A stretch of 64,000 bases of DNA from Gammaproteobacteria bacterium (lineage in GTDB: Bacteria > Pseudomonadota > Gammaproteobacteria > RBG-16-57-12). Numbering within the stretch: the first letter of the stretch is position 1; each line of letters begins with the position of its first letter. A program made the position numbers and the translations under genes. The stretch lies in contig JAFLJP010000160.1 in the NCBI GenBank assembly GCA_022712945.1, forward strand, positions 1-64,000, in the 5' to 3' direction. Of this stretch, positions 1 through 12,658 are shown one piece after another. Below the pieces are notes generated by a model. The model saw only the letters and a program-made list of their open reading frames with translations, was not told the origin of the DNA and made no database searches.

Positions 1-1026
<1,026 letters not shown>

Positions 1027-1145
1027 CATATAACACCCAAGTAGTTTGAGAGATCAGACATTGGGTTGATTGTGAGCTAGATGAAACGCCGAGATTAAAA
1101 CTCCCAAAGAATTTGAAGCCGGGCGAAAGCCTGCTTCAGCAAGTT

Positions 1146-1262
1146 TGCCTGACGGCCATAGCGAGTTGGAACCACCTGATCCCATTCCGAACTCAGAAGT
1201 GAAACGACTTAGCGCCGATGATAGTGTGGGGGCTCCCATGTGAAAGTAGGTCACTGTCAGGC
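1146..1262 (+). rRNA. rrf: 5S ribosomal RNA
   Basis: 'tgcctgacggccatagcgagttggaaccacctgatcccattccgaactcagaagtgaaacg...' is the canonical 5S sequence, ending 'cactgtcaggc'. Confidence 0.95.
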
Positions 1263-1271
1263 TTTTATTCT

Positions 1272-1316
1272 AAAGAACCCCAATTAGGTGCCAAACCTGA
1301 TTGGGGTTTTTTTTTG
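1272..1316 (+). terminator. Rho-independent terminator of the rRNA operon
   Basis: Hairpin 'accccaattaggtgccaaacctgattggggt' followed by a T9 run. Confidence 0.85.
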
Positions 1317-1446
1317 ACCGTGGTTTTTAGGTTTTCAGAGGGTATTGAAGTGGGTCATGTGGAGATTGGCAGCCACTGGTTTCATCACTGTTGTGCCGAA
1401 AGAGGGCTTGATTCAGAGACCACTTTTTTTAGGTTGATAGGGGCTA

Positions 1447-1719
1447 TTACTCTTGTCTTGGGTGCCCTTTAACAAACTGAATGGCTTTCTTGATTGCGAT
1501 GATCACTTCCTTGGTCATCTCGCTATGCTCTTTTTCTGACACGTAAAAGAGTACATCTACATTGTGTTTTATATAGCGTGGTGGCAGTGTGTTGAGTGCG
1601 ATGCATGCAATATCATCGATTTCATCTTCACTTAGTTGGTTGCCCGGATCTTCTATTAATGTATTAAGGTGTTCTTGAACTAACTTTTCGTAATAGTTGT
1701 GCACCGCTTCAAATGACAT
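1447..1719 (-). CDS. ComFB-family (late competence development) protein
   Basis: 90 aa; 'VHNYYEKLVQEHLNTLIED...DDIACIALNTLPPRYIKHNVDVLFY' resembles the ComFB family. Confidence 0.8.
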   Translation of the reverse strand: MSFEAVHNYYEKLVQEHLNTLIEDPGNQLSEDEIDDIACIALNTLPPRYIKHNVDVLFYVSEKEHSEMTKEVIIAIKKAIQFVKGHPRQE

Positions 1720-1876
1720 GTTCTACCTCATTGTTTTATGTGGCATGGCTAAATGTGTAGTTATTGGTTTGTACCGTAAGTTATTGATCTGTGATGATCT
1801 CGGTACAACCACTATAAATTTTAGTAGGAATTTGATGTCGAATATTTTTTTCCAACTACTATCACCGTACTTTCTG

Positions 1877-3379
1877 TTACTGGTATACCAATATGAAGCC
1901 GCTCTTTTCTAAGTATATCGCTTCTTTCTCCAGGTCTGCTTGTGTTAATGGGTGGTCGTTAAGCCATTTTTTCGGGAAGGTGATTTGCAGGCTGTCTTCT
2001 TTTCCCTGGAGTGTAAAGTCGGGGGTGGGGTCGCTGTTGCGGCTGCGGTTGAGTATGAAGGCGAGGCGCAGGATGATTGCCATTTTGGTCGTGCTTTTTT
2101 GCCAGCGTTTGGGCAGGTTGCTGATGAGAGATGATTGAAATTTACGGCGGTGCAGGCGTATCAGCAGTGAGAGTTTGCGCTGCTCCTGTTGGCTGAACCC
2201 AGCGAGGTCTGAATGTTCGATGATATAGGCGCCGTGGAGGTGGTAGTGTTTATGGGCGATGTCGAGGCCAATTTCATGGAGTTGGGCAGCCCAGTTAATC
2301 CAGTCAGGGTGGTTGGCTTTGTTGAGTGACCAGCTATCACGGAGCTGTTTGAAGATGTAGAGGGCCGATTGCGTGACACGTTTGGCCTGCTCTTGGTCGA
2401 TATGGTAGCGTTCAACCATATTTTTGACGCTGTAGGCACGGGTGTCTTCATGCTCGATACGTCCTTGCAGATCGTGAATAAGTCCTTCACGCAGTGCGCA
2501 GTTGGAGACAATCATTCGTGCAATATTGAGTTTTTCGAAGGTGGCGAGCAGCACCAGTACGCCACCCAAAAAGACCGGTACACGCTCTGAGCTGAGCCCG
2601 GGTAGTTTGATGTCGTCAATTTGTTTAAAGTCGGTGAGTTTTTCAACCAGCGTGTGTAACCCTTCGATGGGAATTCCTTCGCTGCTCCAACCGTTTTCAA
2701 GCAGAACGGCGCGTACCGCACGGATGGTGCCTGAAGCGCCAATCGCCTGCTTCCAATCCAGCTGCTTGAGACTCTTTTTGTGGGGTGCTAGCTCTAAACT
2801 AGCGGCTAACAGGGCCGTTTTAATGCGTTTTTCATTGATTTTTCCATCGGGGAAAAAGCGTTGGGTGATTGAGACGCAGCCTATCTCCAGACTCTCCATG
2901 TAGCGGGGGTTGAACGCTTCGCCGACAATGAGTTCGGTGCTGCCTCCGCCGATATCTACCACTAAGCGCTGACTGCTGTCTTCGGCGATACCATGGGAGA
3001 CACCAAGATAGATAAGGCGCGCCTCTTCCACGCCAGTAATGATGTCGATGGGGTGACCGAGTGCCTGTTCTGCCTGGATGAGGAAGTGACCCGCTTGGCT
3101 GGCATTACGCAGTGTATTGGTACCGACGGCTCGGACGCTACCAGGTGGGAAGTCACGTAGCCGTTGACCGAAGCGCTCCAGACAGTCGACAGCCCGTTGG
3201 GCGACAGAGGCTTTTAGCTCTCCATCATCGCTAATACCCTCACCAAGGCGCACCATCTCCCGTAGTTTGTCGATCACCACCAACTGCCCCTGATGCAGGC
3301 GGGCAACAATCATGTGAAAGCTGTTGGAACCTAGGTCGATGGCAGCAATGAATTCGGGTGGCTTGTTTTTATGAGACAA
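1877..3379 (-). CDS. ppx: Exopolyphosphatase (Ppx/GppA family)
   Basis: 500 aa; 'FIAAIDLGSNSFHMIVAR', 'VVDIGGGSTELIVG' and 'GASGTIRAV' ASKHA motifs; C-terminal HD-like region. Confidence 0.93.
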   Translation of the reverse strand: MSHKNKPPEFIAAIDLGSNSFHMIVARLHQGQLVVIDKLREMVRLGEGISDDGELKASVAQRAVDCLERFGQRLRDFPPGSVRAVGTNTLRNASQAGHFLIQAEQALGHPIDIITGVEEARLIYLGVSHGIAEDSSQRLVVDIGGGSTELIVGEAFNPRYMESLEIGCVSITQRFFPDGKINEKRIKTALLAASLELAPHKKSLKQLDWKQAIGASGTIRAVRAVLLENGWSSEGIPIEGLHTLVEKLTDFKQIDDIKLPGLSSERVPVFLGGVLVLLATFEKLNIARMIVSNCALREGLIHDLQGRIEHEDTRAYSVKNMVERYHIDQEQAKRVTQSALYIFKQLRDSWSLNKANHPDWINWAAQLHEIGLDIAHKHYHLHGAYIIEHSDLAGFSQQEQRKLSLLIRLHRRKFQSSLISNLPKRWQKSTTKMAIILRLAFILNRSRNSDPTPDFTLQGKEDSLQITFPKKWLNDHPLTQADLEKEAIYLEKSGFILVYQ

Positions 3380-3502
3380 GGGCGATACCTGTATTGTATG
3401 GATGGCCAGAGATGATGGATTGTCGTTACAGTCTACTCTTTTTTTTAGGTAGCTGAAAAGAGTGCTCCATATTGGATAGATAATTGAACAGGAGGTTTTG
3501 CG

Positions 3503-3797
3503 ATGTATCAGTGTGAATATTTTGCACTTTATGAATTGTTACCGGCTCACGTGGTGAGAAGGGGTGGACACTGCTTGATCAACGGTTGTTGATCACCCTT
3601 GATCGGCTACGAAAACGGTATGCCCCAATGACAGTGAATAACTGGTTTTGGGGTGGTGAGCGGGAGTGGAGTGGTTTGCGAACCAGCGATAGCCTGTTTT
3701 ATAGTTGTATCGTCAGCACAGCTTTGGGCGTGCTGCAGATTGTCTATTTGCTGCGGTGGCTGTGGATAAGGTGCGTGAGGATAAGAAGTGCTACACC
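3503..3797 (+). pseudogene. Decayed M15-type (D-Ala-D-Ala carboxypeptidase / phage endolysin-like) peptidase with two frameshifts
   Basis: Three overlapping frames read as one protein: 'MYQCEYFALYELLPAHVVRRGG' (frame of 3503), 'LLDQRLLITLDRLRKRYAPMTVNNWFWGGEREWSGLRTSDSLFYS' (frame of 3571), 'QHSFGRAADCLFAAVAVDKVREDKK' (frame of 3714). The last carries an HxxGxAxD motif. Confidence 0.7.
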
Positions 3798-3803
3798 GGA
3801 AAC

Positions 3804-3850
3804 CGGCTGAAGCCTCGGCCTCTAAAGCGGGGAGGTCGAGGCTTTAGCCG
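3804..3850. repeat. Hairpin repeat B, copy 1
   Basis: 'cggctgaagcctcggcctctaaagcggggaggtcgaggctttagccg' is a near-perfect inverted repeat. A diverged copy lies at 59439-59487. Confidence 0.7.
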
Positions 3851-3866
3851 ATTCGCAGTTTGATCT

Positions 3867-5153
3867 TTACCGCAACCAGCGATTGACTGTACCGACATCC
3901 TCTTCATCGAGTACACCCGCAGCCTGCTTCAGTGTCAGGGTACTGATGATAAAGCTGTATTTGGCCTGCGCCAGATTACTTTTTGCGCGGTAGAGTTCAC
4001 GGCGGGTGTTTAAGACATCAACGGTGGTACGGGTGCCTACTTCCAAACCAGCCTCACTGGCTTCCAGTGCGCTTTGGCTTGAAATAAGTGCTTGTTGGAG
4101 CGCTTTCACTTGGCTGATGGCGGCACTGACATCCAGAAAGGCACTGCGCACCTGGCGTTCCACTGCACGGCGCTGTTGTTCATGCTGCTCTTTAGCGGCA
4201 GTCAATTGGTGTTGCGCCTGGCGCACCTTTGATTGGGTTTGTCCGCCTTGATAGAGCGGTATGTTCAGTTGTAGCGAGATGCTGGTTGATCTGTTGCCCA
4301 CAAAGGAGCTGAAACTATCATCCGAATAGCGGTGGCTGGCATTTAAGTCGAGAGTTGGTTGGTGACCGGAGCGTGCCAGTTTAACCGCCTGTTCGCTGAT
4401 GGCTAATGTTTGCGTCAGGGCGGTTAACTCTTTGTTGTTATCTTTTGCCAGTGCCAGCCAGTGCGTTTGATCACTGGGCTGTGGTTGCTGCAGTGGCATG
4501 TTATCAGCAAGTGGTGCGATGATTTCCACGGGTTGGTTGATGATCTCCTGTAGTGCCAGGCGGGCAATGGCTAGGCGATTTTCAGCGACGATCTCTGTTG
4601 CCTTTGCATTGTCAAAGGCGGCTTGTGACTCGTGCACATCGGTAACGGCAATCAGCCCAACATCGAAGCGTTGCTTGGTCTGTTCCAGTTGTCGCTCGAT
4701 AGCCGCTTTTTCTGCCTGGGAAAATCGTAGGTTATCCTGTGCTGCCAAGGTGTCAAAATAGGCGCTGGCGACTCGTATAATTAACGCCTGTTGTGCGGCG
4801 CTGAAGTTGATTTTAGACCGTTTCACCTCAGCTTTTGCTTGGCGATTGGTGACATAGGTGCTGTGCCGATAGAGGGGTTGCTTTAGGTCAATGGCATAGC
4901 CCTTGCTGATGATGTCGCGCCCCGGGCTTTCACGCCAATCTTTGCCGGTATTGGCACTGAAGTTGATATCGGGGTAGTAGCCGCCTTGCGCTTGTACCGC
5001 CAGCTCCTGATCGGCAAGGTGTGTTGCTTCTGCTGATTTGAACTGAGGATCTACCTGCTTTGCCGTTTGATAGATGCTTTGCAGGTTCTCACCTGCATGA
5101 GCATGAAGCGGGCTGAATACGAAAACGATGAGTGCTAGCCAATATCGAGACAT
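3867..5153 (-). CDS. tolC: TolC family outer membrane protein
   Basis: Signal peptide then 'ENLQSIYQTAKQVDPQFKSAEA'; OEP-type repeats 'LNIPLYQGGQTQSKVRQAQHQL' and 'EVGTRTTVDVLNTRRELYRAKSNLAQAKY'. Start set at MSRYW. Confidence 0.92.
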   Translation of the reverse strand: MSRYWLALIVFVFSPLHAHAGENLQSIYQTAKQVDPQFKSAEATHLADQELAVQAQGGYYPDINFSANTGKDWRESPGRDIISKGYAIDLKQPLYRHSTYVTNRQAKAEVKRSKINFSAAQQALIIRVASAYFDTLAAQDNLRFSQAEKAAIERQLEQTKQRFDVGLIAVTDVHESQAAFDNAKATEIVAENRLAIARLALQEIINQPVEIIAPLADNMPLQQPQPSDQTHWLALAKDNNKELTALTQTLAISEQAVKLARSGHQPTLDLNASHRYSDDSFSSFVGNRSTSISLQLNIPLYQGGQTQSKVRQAQHQLTAAKEQHEQQRRAVERQVRSAFLDVSAAISQVKALQQALISSQSALEASEAGLEVGTRTTVDVLNTRRELYRAKSNLAQAKYSFIISTLTLKQAAGVLDEEDVGTVNRWLR

Positions 5154-5175
5154 CTTATACTCTCCATAGCTGAAT

Positions 5176-5493
5176 TTAGTAGCGAGCCATTTCAGGGTCA
5201 ACCTGTAACGCCCAGTGGTGAATCCCCCCGAGTAGATTGAAAACCTGATCAAAGCCATTCTGTTTCAGCTTGATGGCAATTTGCTGGGCGCGGATACCGT
5301 GCTGGCAAATGACAACAATCGCCTGAGTTGGATCAAGCTGTTCAAGTGACGGCATTAGTGTTTTATGTGGAATATTGAGGGAGCCCTCGATATGGCAGAT
5401 TTCATACTCCCACGCTTCACGAATATCCAGCAGCACAAGTTGGTCGTTGTCATCAAGGCGCTGTTTGAGCTTTATGGGTGTGATCTGTTGCAT
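5176..5493 (-). CDS. Rhodanese-like domain protein
   Basis: 105 aa; 'LVLLDIREAWEYEICHIEGSLNIPH' and the active-site loop 'VVICQHGIRAQQIA'. Confidence 0.92.
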   Translation of the reverse strand: MQQITPIKLKQRLDDNDQLVLLDIREAWEYEICHIEGSLNIPHKTLMPSLEQLDPTQAIVVICQHGIRAQQIAIKLKQNGFDQVFNLLGGIHHWALQVDPEMARY

Positions 5494-5546
5494 AGGTCGG
5501 TGCTCTAGCTAATATTGAAATATTAGTATATTCTAATATTCCGGTA

Positions 5547-6212
5547 TTACAAGGTGAATTTCGGGGTTGCTTTGAGGCCATCGATAGCGGCTGTTTCAGT
5601 TTCAAAGAGTGCTTCTTTGTGCCACTCACTTTCACCAGTACGCGTAATCAATGTTGCTTCCATTATCGGTGTCTGGCCAATAACCGCAAACATGCGGCCA
5701 CCTACTTTTATTTTTTCCAACAGGCTCTGAGGCACTTGCTCTGGAAATGAGGTGGTGCAGGCGATGGCATCGAATGGGCCATTTTCAATATTGCCTTCGA
5801 TTGCATCTGTGGTAGAGAAGGTGACGTTATTAATTTCAAGTGTTGCCAGTGTCATTTTAGCCTTTTCAATAAAGGCACTATTTTTGTCGATGCTGTAGAC
5901 GTGCTGGGCTAATTGGGCCAGTAGTGCGGTCAGGTAGCCTGAGCCGGTACCAATTTCCAGTACGGCCTCATCTTCTTTAACATTCAGTTCCTGAAGCAGG
6001 CGAGCACAGATAAGCGGTTTTTCAATTGACTGGCCGTGACCAATTTTGATCTCAGTGTCAGCATAGGCGAGGGTGTTATAGGCGTGGGGGACAAACTGTT
6101 CCCTAGGCGTTTCGTGCAGTACGCTCAATACCCGTGCATCCAATACATCCCAAGTGCGGACTTGCTGTTCAACCATATTAAAGCGGGCTTGCTCTTGGTT
6201 TATGCTTGTCAT
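5547..6212 (-). CDS. pcm: Protein-L-isoaspartate O-methyltransferase
   Basis: 'ARFNMVEQQVRTWDVLD', 'IGHGQSIEKPLICARLLQEL' and 'VLEIGTGSGYLTALLA' PCMT motifs. Start chosen at MTSINQEQ. Confidence 0.88.
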   Translation of the reverse strand: MTSINQEQARFNMVEQQVRTWDVLDARVLSVLHETPREQFVPHAYNTLAYADTEIKIGHGQSIEKPLICARLLQELNVKEDEAVLEIGTGSGYLTALLAQLAQHVYSIDKNSAFIEKAKMTLATLEINNVTFSTTDAIEGNIENGPFDAIACTTSFPEQVPQSLLEKIKVGGRMFAVIGQTPIMEATLITRTGESEWHKEALFETETAAIDGLKATPKFTL

Positions 6213-6266
6213 CGTTAACTCCGTACAAAAATCGTTGTGTAAATTTTTAGCCAGTGCATATAACAA

Positions 6267-6482
6267 GGTTATATTGGCGGATCAGTTGTTCTGCCCACTG
6301 TCATGGCAAGGCGAGCTTCGCAGAGAATGGTTGTTCCCTTCACAAGAAGCACAGAGCAACCCTTCGGGCGACCCTGTAGCGTTCCGCCTCGGCGTTATAG
6401 ACCTTAGCAAGGGAATAACCATTGCTTTCAGGCCCTGCCTTGATGCGAAATGCCACAGGGTCGCTGATTCGTCGATATAACC
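6267..6482. repeat. Imperfect palindromic intergenic element C (~216 bp)
   Basis: Nested inverted arms: ggttatat (6267) / atataacc (6475); gaatggttgttccctt (6325) / aagggaataaccattg (6409); gcgaccctgtagcgttccgc (6368) / gcgaaatgccacagggtcgc (6445). Confidence 0.6.
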
Positions 6483-6636
6483 TGTACAATGCACTAGAGA
6501 TTACGGTGTTTGTGACCTTCTGGCAAGAGTGCCAATCGTTACTCCCTATATGGAGTAAATTTGACATTAATAGTTGACTGCCAAACTCTGCTATTAATCG
6601 CAATTTTTGCAACATCCTGTTACCATTCGCTGTTTA

Positions 6637-6727
6637 CAGGCTGGGGGTGTCCACCAGATTATTGATGGTGTACTGAGATAGACCCTTTGAACCTGATCCG
6701 GTTAACCCCGGCGTAGGGAAGCTGCTT
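6637..6727 (+). promoter_or_regulatory. TPP riboswitch (THI element)
   Basis: 'gggggtgtcc...tactgagatagaccctttgaacctgatccggttaaccccggcgtagggaagc' matches the conserved THI-box core, just upstream of thiC. Confidence 0.95.
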
Positions 6728-6739
6728 GATCGAGATTAA

Positions 6740-8676
<1,937 letters not shown>

Positions 8677-8677
<1 letters not shown>

Positions 8678-8840
8678 GGATGTAGAATTTATTAAAATAC
8701 CGCTCTTACTTGTCTTTTTTCCCACCCTATCTAGGCCGGTATTCGTTGCGTAGCTCACTATGCGCCCAATACCGGCCTAGATCTAGATAGGGTGAACAAC
8801 ATTCGGCGTAATAACGGTACTTTAACTTCTTCTACATCCC
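8677..8840. mobile_element. MITE-like palindromic element A, copy 1
   Basis: Terminal inverted repeats gggatgtagaa...ttctacatccc, extended internal palindrome, flanking TTA direct repeats (8674-8676, 8841-8843). Near-identical copy at 57978-58136. Confidence 0.8.
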
Positions 8841-8875
8841 TTAGAGGAAAAGAGAGTTTGTTATAGTGAAACAGA

Positions 8876-8899
8876 AAGCTCACAATTGTGGGCTTTTTT
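8876..8899 (+). terminator. Intrinsic terminator downstream of thiC
   Basis: 'aagctcacaattgtgggctttttt' hairpin plus T run. Confidence 0.65.
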
Positions 8900-8915
8900 G
8901 TGTATGAATTCTCCT

Positions 8916-9176
8916 TTATTGCCTTTTTCGTCGCATATAAGTGCCGGTTAGTATGCTGATTGGCAGTGCGACACCGGTAACGATAACGGATGAAATCATC
9001 CAGTAAGGATCCATGTAGCCTGCTTCGGCATAGGCGAGGCCGTGGAAGATCAGCAGGGTGTAGGTGACGCTGGCGATGTTGGCTGGTCGGTCCTTCTTGA
9101 TAAAATAGTGACAGAACAGGCTGCAGATAAGTGAGATGATGGCAGCCGCAAGCAGGCTGATGATCAGGGCGGTCAT
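8916..9176 (-). CDS. Small hydrophobic membrane protein of unknown function
   Basis: 86 aa with three predicted hydrophobic segments; isolated ORF with intergenic flanks. Confidence 0.6.
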   Translation of the reverse strand: MTALIISLLAAAIISLICSLFCHYFIKKDRPANIASVTYTLLIFHGLAYAEAGYMDPYWMISSVIVTGVALPISILTGTYMRRKRQ

Positions 9177-9433
9177 GAGTTTTCCTCGGGATTCTTTCTG
9201 TTCGGCCTATTTTACCCTGTAATCAGGGGGTGCTGGTAGGAGGATTTTGGAACTGAATGTTGATTCAGAAATCTCTGACCAGAATTGTTCATCGTCTCCT
9301 TAACGCGCACTTCACTCCGTCCAGCTGAAGATTCCAGGATTAAGTATTGGTTTGAGTGTCCGACTAACAATCCTATGCGGATCTGCAATATGTTTTTCCA
9401 CTTCCGAATTGATCCGGATAACCGAGGTTTTTC

Positions 9434-12400
9434 ATGCTGAAGCTTGGCGGTAAGCTCATTCTGGGTGTGTTGTTAACGCTTGGAACAATCTTTTTTGTCG
9501 GGCTTTACTTTGTGCTGGATAAGCAGGCAAGCGGTATGCTAGAGGAGGTTCGCGATAATTCGGTCTCCATTTCCAATATCGTCAGTTTGAGTGTTGGCGA
9601 ATTTTTGGGTGAAATTAAAAATCAGCATGACCAGATACAGAATCTGGTGGTTGAATTAGCTGAACGTCCCGGTGTTGAAAGGGTGTTGGTTCTGGGTGAG
9701 GATCGGCATGTTATTGCCCACGCGGATCCTGAACAGGTGGGTATCCGGCTGGAAAGTAAGCTGCTTTCAGTGGTTGATAGCATTTTTGAGAGCGGCAGGC
9801 AGGGCGATGTTTTCTTGATAGATGAGTTCTCATCTATGCATTTTATTCCAGTGGTTGAAGAGAAAGAGCTTGATAGTCAGGTGATTGGTGTGGTGGTGGT
9901 TTCTCTGCTTCCTGATCTATCTGTAGATAGTCGTGTTGAAGCTGTTTTGCAAGTTGTCCGGGCGCGTATGATGCCAATACTGTTGCAGATAAAGGATAAA
10001 AAATATTTTCTGAATAATCTGGTGACTCAGGTTCGCGGCATTGTGGAGGTGATGAACCTTGAGGTCTATAACGAGCAGATTATGTTGTTGCAGTCGTATG
10101 GTGATCATCAATTAGTCGACCCGGTTATTTTGTCATCTGCCATCAAACGGGTGTTTCAGTCAGGTGATATTCACGAGTCCGGGGGGGATGGTGTTGGTTA
10201 TTACCAGCGGTTAGAGCCGATATTTTTCTCTGATGATAGAAAAGTGATCGGAGTGGTGCGTCTGGTGATGAACCTGCAACCGGCTCTGGATAATGTGGAA
10301 AGCCTCTCCCAAACCATGCGGCTGATTGTAGTGATCATGGTGGTCGCTATATTTTTTGTTCTCTCATGGTTGATGCAACGGGTTATTATTCGCCCTATCC
10401 GCTCACTTTCTGAGTCGGCACAACTGCTTGCACAGGGCCATTTTCACAAGGTTGAGGTGCTGGATACCCAGGATGAAATTTCTGAGCTGGGGCACTCGTT
10501 CAACCGTATGGTGGATTATCTTTCTGACTCTCAGGAGCGTCTGATTAATGCGAATGAATATAATGAAAAAATTCTTCGCACCATGAGTGATGCACTACTG
10601 GTTATCGGGTTGGATAACCGGATAGAGCACATTAACGATGCGGGTTTAAAGCTATTGCATTATGACTCACGGAATGATGTGGTTGGTTTTCCTCTTAGCC
10701 TAGTCTGTAGTGATACCCCCGACTACAAAGGTGAGCAATTAACTTTTCTGATGGGAAGCTACGATTTTAATGATCAGGAAAAATACCTAATTACACGCAC
10801 CGGTGGTTATGTGCCGGTACTGTTCTCTTTTTCACATATTTATGACACCAATGGTGATATGGATGGCGCGGTCTGTGTGGCGAAGGATATTACCGAGCGC
10901 AAACGAACGGAACAGATTTTGCGTGATGCCCATACTGAATTGGAGCAGCGGGTTAAGCATCGTACAGAAGAGCTATTTCAAGAGAAAGAGCGGTTGCAGG
11001 TGACGTTGCGTTCAATCGCAGAAGCGGTAGTGACGGTGGATAATTCGGGGCGGATCGCCTACTTTAACCCCGCCGCCGAACAGGTGACAGGCTGGACTTC
11101 TCATGAAGTCGTTGGCTGCGTATTGGAGGAGGTGCTGCCCTTTTTTGATGATAAGGGCGAGCAGATGAACGCTGAACTGTTGAAAGAGTGTATCGAGCGG
11201 GGATATTGTGGGCAGGTGAGTGCCAATTACAGCATGAATCTACTCAATCGTCACGAGACGATGGTGGCGATTGAGAGCACTATCGCTCCGATGCTGGATA
11301 ATGACGGTGATGTGACGGGTGTGGTGGTTGTTTTCAGAGATGTGAGTGAAGAGCGCCAGTTGCGTCAACAGCTGTTGCACCAGGCTAATCATGATGCGTT
11401 AACCGGGTTGTTTAATCGCCTGGTTTTTGAGAAAAAATTAAGTGAGGCGCTTAACCAGGCGCGCACCACGAGTACTGAACACGCGGTGCTGTTTTTGGAT
11501 CTTGATCAATTCAAGGTGGTCAATGACACCTGCGGTCATGTGGCTGGTGATGCGTTGCTGCAACAGCTGACATCGCTACTGCGTGAAAAGATGCGCGCAA
11601 CCGATATTTTGGCCCGTCTTGGTGGGGATGAGTTTGGTGTGGCACTGAGTAACTGTTCTTTGGATCACGCTAAAAAAATAGCCCTCTCTCTGCTAGATAT
11701 TGTGCGGGAGTTTCGTTTCATCTGGGAAGATAAAACCTTTGAGGTCGGTGTCAGTATCGGCCTGGTGATGCTCGATGAAAACTCGGAAAGTGTCGCATCC
11801 ATAATGAGTGCCGCTGATATTGCCTGCTATGCAGCGAAAGATGGTGGGCGAAACCGTTACCATCTTTACGAATCAAGTGATACCGAACTAAAGCAACGCC
11901 ACGGCGAGATGCAGTGGGTGACGTTGATTAGTAAAGCAATTACCGAAGATCGTTTTGTTCTACACCTACAGGAGATTAAGGCGCTAAAAGGTGATCAACA
12001 GGGGGTGCATTATGAAGTGCTATTACGAATGGTGGGTGATAATGGTGATTTGATACCCCCAGGTGCATTTTTGCCTGCGGCAGAACGTTATGGCCTGATT
12101 GCCAATGTGGATCGCTGGGTGATTGAAAAAGGGTTGGGCATTTTAGCCAAATATTTAGCACGTAACCCAGGGGAGTTGTGTGTTTTTGCCATTAACCTTT
12201 CCGGGTTATCAATAGGTGATGATGGTTTTCTCGACTATGTTCAAGAGCAAATAACACGGCATCAGCTGCCTCACCACTGCATCTGTTTTGAAATTACCGA
12301 GACGGCGGCGGTGGCGAACTTGGCTCACGCCCGTCGATTTATCAAAGCATTGCAAGCCCTGGGGTGCAAGTTTGCCCTGGACGATTTTGGTAGCGGTGTC

Positions 12401-12658
12401 TCATCATTCAGTTACCTGAAAAATTTACCGGTGGATTTCCTCAAAATTGACGGCATGTTTGTGCGGGATATGGCGGAGGACTCGATTGACTACGCCATGG
12501 TTGAAGCAATTAATCATATTGGGCAGGTGATGGGGCTTAAGACGATTGCTGAGTTTGTTGAAAGCCAAGCTATTCTTGACTGCTTAATCGCGCTGGACGT
12601 TGATTATGCTCAGGGTTATTTCATTGGTGAGCCAGTTCCTCTTGAGGATATTGATTAG
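9434..12658 (+). CDS. Sensor diguanylate cyclase/phosphodiesterase (N-terminal sensor, HAMP, PAS-PAS, GGDEF, EAL)
   Basis: 1074 aa; HAMP region '[20 protein letters not shown]', PAS '[32 protein letters not shown]', '[15 protein letters not shown]', and EAL-domain 'EVLLRM', '[25 protein letters not shown]'. Confidence 0.95.
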   Translation: MLKLGGKLILGVLLTLGTIFFVGLYFVLDKQASGMLEEVRDNSVSISNIVSLSVGEFLGEIKNQHDQIQNLVVELAERPGVERVLVLGEDRHVIAHADPEQVGIRLESKLLSVVDSIFESGRQGDVFLIDEFSSMHFIPVVEEKELDSQVIGVVVVSLLPDLSVDSRVEAVLQVVRARMMPILLQIKDKKYFLNNLVTQVRGIVEVMNLEVYNEQIMLLQSYGDHQLVDPVILSSAIKRVFQSGDIHESGGDGVGYYQRLEPIFFSDDRKVIGVVRLVMNLQPALDNVESLSQTMRLIVVIMVVAIFFVLSWLMQRVIIRPIRSLSESAQLLAQGHFHKVEVLDTQDEISELGHSFNRMVDYLSDSQERLINANEYNEKILRTMSDALLVIGLDNRIEHINDAGLKLLHYDSRNDVVGFPLSLVCSDTPDYKGEQLTFLMGSYDFNDQEKYLITRTGGYVPVLFSFSHIYDTNGDMDGAVCVAKDITERKRTEQILRDAHTELEQRVKHRTEELFQEKERLQVTLRSIAEAVVTVDNSGRIAYFNPAAEQVTGWTSHEVVGCVLEEVLPFFDDKGEQMNAELLKECIERGYCGQVSANYSMNLLNRHETMVAIESTIAPMLDNDGDVTGVVVVFRDVSEERQLRQQLLHQANHDALTGLFNRLVFEKKLSEALNQARTTSTEHAVLFLDLDQFKVVNDTCGHVAGDALLQQLTSLLREKMRATDILARLGGDEFGVALSNCSLDHAKKIALSLLDIVREFRFIWEDKTFEVGVSIGLVMLDENSESVASIMSAADIACYAAKDGGRNRYHLYESSDTELKQRHGEMQWVTLISKAITEDRFVLHLQEIKALKGDQQGVHYEVLLRMVGDNGDLIPPGAFLPAAERYGLIANVDRWVIEKGLGILAKYLARNPGELCVFAINLSGLSIGDDGFLDYVQEQITRHQLPHHCICFEITETAAVANLAHARRFIKALQALGCKFALDDFGSGVSSFSYLKNLPVDFLKIDGMFVRDMAEDSIDYAMVEAINHIGQVMGLKTIAEFVESQAILDCLIALDVDYAQGYFIGEPVPLEDID

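Noticed and set aside
6340-6615. 91-aa (-) ORF upstream of pcm
   Set aside because: Derived mostly from palindromic element C; composition and overlap argue against a real gene.
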